Shown here: in pieces, positions 4,815 to 5,806 of the stretch
Numbering within the stretch: the first letter of the stretch is position 1
How the letters are laid out: each line of letters starts with the position of its first letter
Assembly: GCA_964531805.1 (NCBI GenBank)
Contig: CAZHGE010000124.1
Coordinates: forward strand, 1-5,806
Length of the DNA stretch: 5,806 nucleotides
Direction: 5' to 3'
Source of the DNA: RGIG8767 sp964531805
GTDB lineage: Bacteria; Bacillota; Clostridia; Lachnospirales; Lachnospiraceae
Position numbers and translations under genes: made by a program
Notes under the pieces: model-generated
The model's input: the letters and a program-made list of their open reading frames with translations, nothing else
Databases searched by the model: none
What the model was told of the DNA's origin: nothing

Positions 4815-5806
4815 ATGATAAATCAAATTAAACAATTAATCGATGAATTAAATCAAGCTTCTGGTGCCTATTATAACTCTGATACAATATTAATGTCAGA
4901 TAAAGAATTTGATGATAAATTAGAACAATTAAAAAAATTAGAAAGTGAAACAGGCATAATTTTATCTAATTCTCCTACTCAGAAAGTGGGAGCAAAAGTG
5001 TTAAATAGTGTTAATAAAATTAATATTCCTTATAGAGCAATGCTATCTCTTGAAAAATGTCATACAGAAGAAGAAATATCTTCATTTGCAAACGGGAAAG
5101 AATTAATAGGTTCATTAAAAATGGATGGACTATCAGTCCGATTAGTGTATAATAATGGACAATTAATTTCAGCAATGACACGAGGAGATTCAGAAGTTGG
5201 GCAGGATATTACTGAGCATGTTAAATTTTTTGAAAATGTGCCATTAATTATTCCATATCAGGCAGAGTTTATTTGTGACGGAGAAGCTATAATAACTTTG
5301 GATAGCTTTGAGAAGTTAAATATTAATCAACAATATAAAAATGCAAGAAATTTAGCTAGTGGTACTTTAGCTTGTTTAGATGTTCAAGAATGTCGTAATA
5401 GACATATGAAATTTATTGCTTGGGAATTAATTAAAAGTGATGAAAATTATGCTAATTATAGTGATAAATTAGATTTACTTAAACAATTAGGATTTGAAGT
5501 TGTTCCTTATATAATTACAAAAGATAAATTTAATCAATATAATATGGAATTAACTCAAAAAGCACAAGAATTATTTTATCCAATAGATGGTATTGTTTGG
5601 AAGTGCCAAAATGTTGAATACGGAGATGCTTTGGGACGTAATGCAAAATGCTATCTTAATGCTATCGCTTGGAAACCAGCAAGAGAAGAAGTAGAAACAG
5701 AATTGCTTGATATAGAGTGGGAGGTAGGAAGGACCGGTCAAGTCTCGCCTGTAGCGGTATATAATTCGGTAGAAATTCTTGGTTCTGAGTGTGAACGAGC
5801 AAGTCT
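4815..5806 (+). CDS. ligA: NAD+-dependent DNA ligase, N-terminal half, cut by the window edge
   Basis: LigA seals nicks in DNA using NAD+ and acts in replication, repair and recombination. There are 330 codons open to the right edge, with no stop in the window. Domain Ia, which binds the nicotinamide part of NAD+, shows Y19-Y20 and D29...F32-D33 in M-S-D-K-E-F-D-D (the family has Y where F32 is). In the adenylation domain the lysine that takes the AMP is K102 in L-K-M-D-G-L-S. M-T-R-G-D (121-125) and G-Q-D-I-T (129-133) follow. Further motifs are C-D-G-E-A (E157), A-R-N-L-A-S-G-T-L (177-185), D-G-I-V-W-K (258-263) and A-I-A-W-K-P (283-288). The OB-fold starts at about 300 with E-V-G-R-T-G-Q-V-S-P (303-312). 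Bacterial LigA is about 670 residues, so zinc-finger, HhH and BRCT parts would lie outside the window. All visible catalytic residues are present, so the enzyme looks active. It abuts the Mom-like gene with no gap. Confidence 0.95.
   Translation, partial: MINQIKQLIDELNQASGAYYNSDTILMSDKEFDDKLEQLKKLESETGIILSNSPTQKVGAKVLNSVNKINIPYRAMLSLEKCHTEEEISSFANGKELIGSLKMDGLSVRLVYNNGQLISAMTRGDSEVGQDITEHVKFFENVPLIIPYQAEFICDGEAIITLDSFEKLNINQQYKNARNLASGTLACLDVQECRNRHMKFIAWELIKSDENYANYSDKLDLLKQLGFEVVPYIITKDKFNQYNMELTQKAQELFYPIDGIVWKCQNVEYGDALGRNAKCYLNAIAWKPAREEVETELLDIEWEVGRTGQVSPVAVYNSVEILGSECERAS

Overview
This window looks like part of the genome of an AT-rich, double-stranded DNA tailed phage or prophage. 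The host was probably a low-GC Gram-positive bacterium; this is an inference from the AT-rich codon use and the strong AGGAGG-type ribosome binding site. All genes are on the + strand and tightly packed (8-nt overlap, 4-nt overlap, 0-nt gap), so they form one DNA-metabolism operon: gyrB (interrupted), gyrA, a Mom-like DNA modification gene and ligA (running off the right edge). No promoter, terminator, tRNA, CRISPR array or IS element was recognised.

Positions 1-1343 hold the 3' part of a type IIA topoisomerase B subunit (GyrB/ParE family) broken up by three group I introns. The left edge lies inside intron 1 (3' part, 1-156). It is followed by a 69-nt exon (157-225), a complete 306-nt intron 2 (226-531), a 385-nt exon (532-916), a complete 239-nt intron 3 (917-1155) and the last exon (1156-1343). 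The boundaries were set by restoring the protein (...PVRG|KIIS... and ...NKG-L-GEQD...). They are supported by U at each visible 5' splice site, G at each intron end, P1 pairings with the expected U.G wobble, P10 pairings with the 3' exons, P7 stems and tetraloop-capped P9 stems. The introns carry no homing endonuclease gene and look like the IA2 subgroup typical of phages. The ATPase part of GyrB lies outside the window.

Positions 1336-3681 encode a full-length GyrA-like subunit with the catalytic tyrosine and a six-bladed C-terminal domain. Positions 3678-4814 encode a Mom-type protein; in phage Mu, Mom modifies adenines and shields DNA from restriction enzymes. Here the Mom domain is joined to a C-terminal half with two DNA-binding-like modules resembling NUMOD repeats. 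From 4815 an NAD+-dependent DNA ligase is open to the right edge, with 330 residues visible.

Together the operon would handle DNA topology (GyrB and GyrA), nick sealing (LigA) and masking of phage DNA from host defence (Mom). The most noteworthy points are the three introns packed into the TOPRIM coding region, the Mom fusion, and unusual residues near the GyrA active site.
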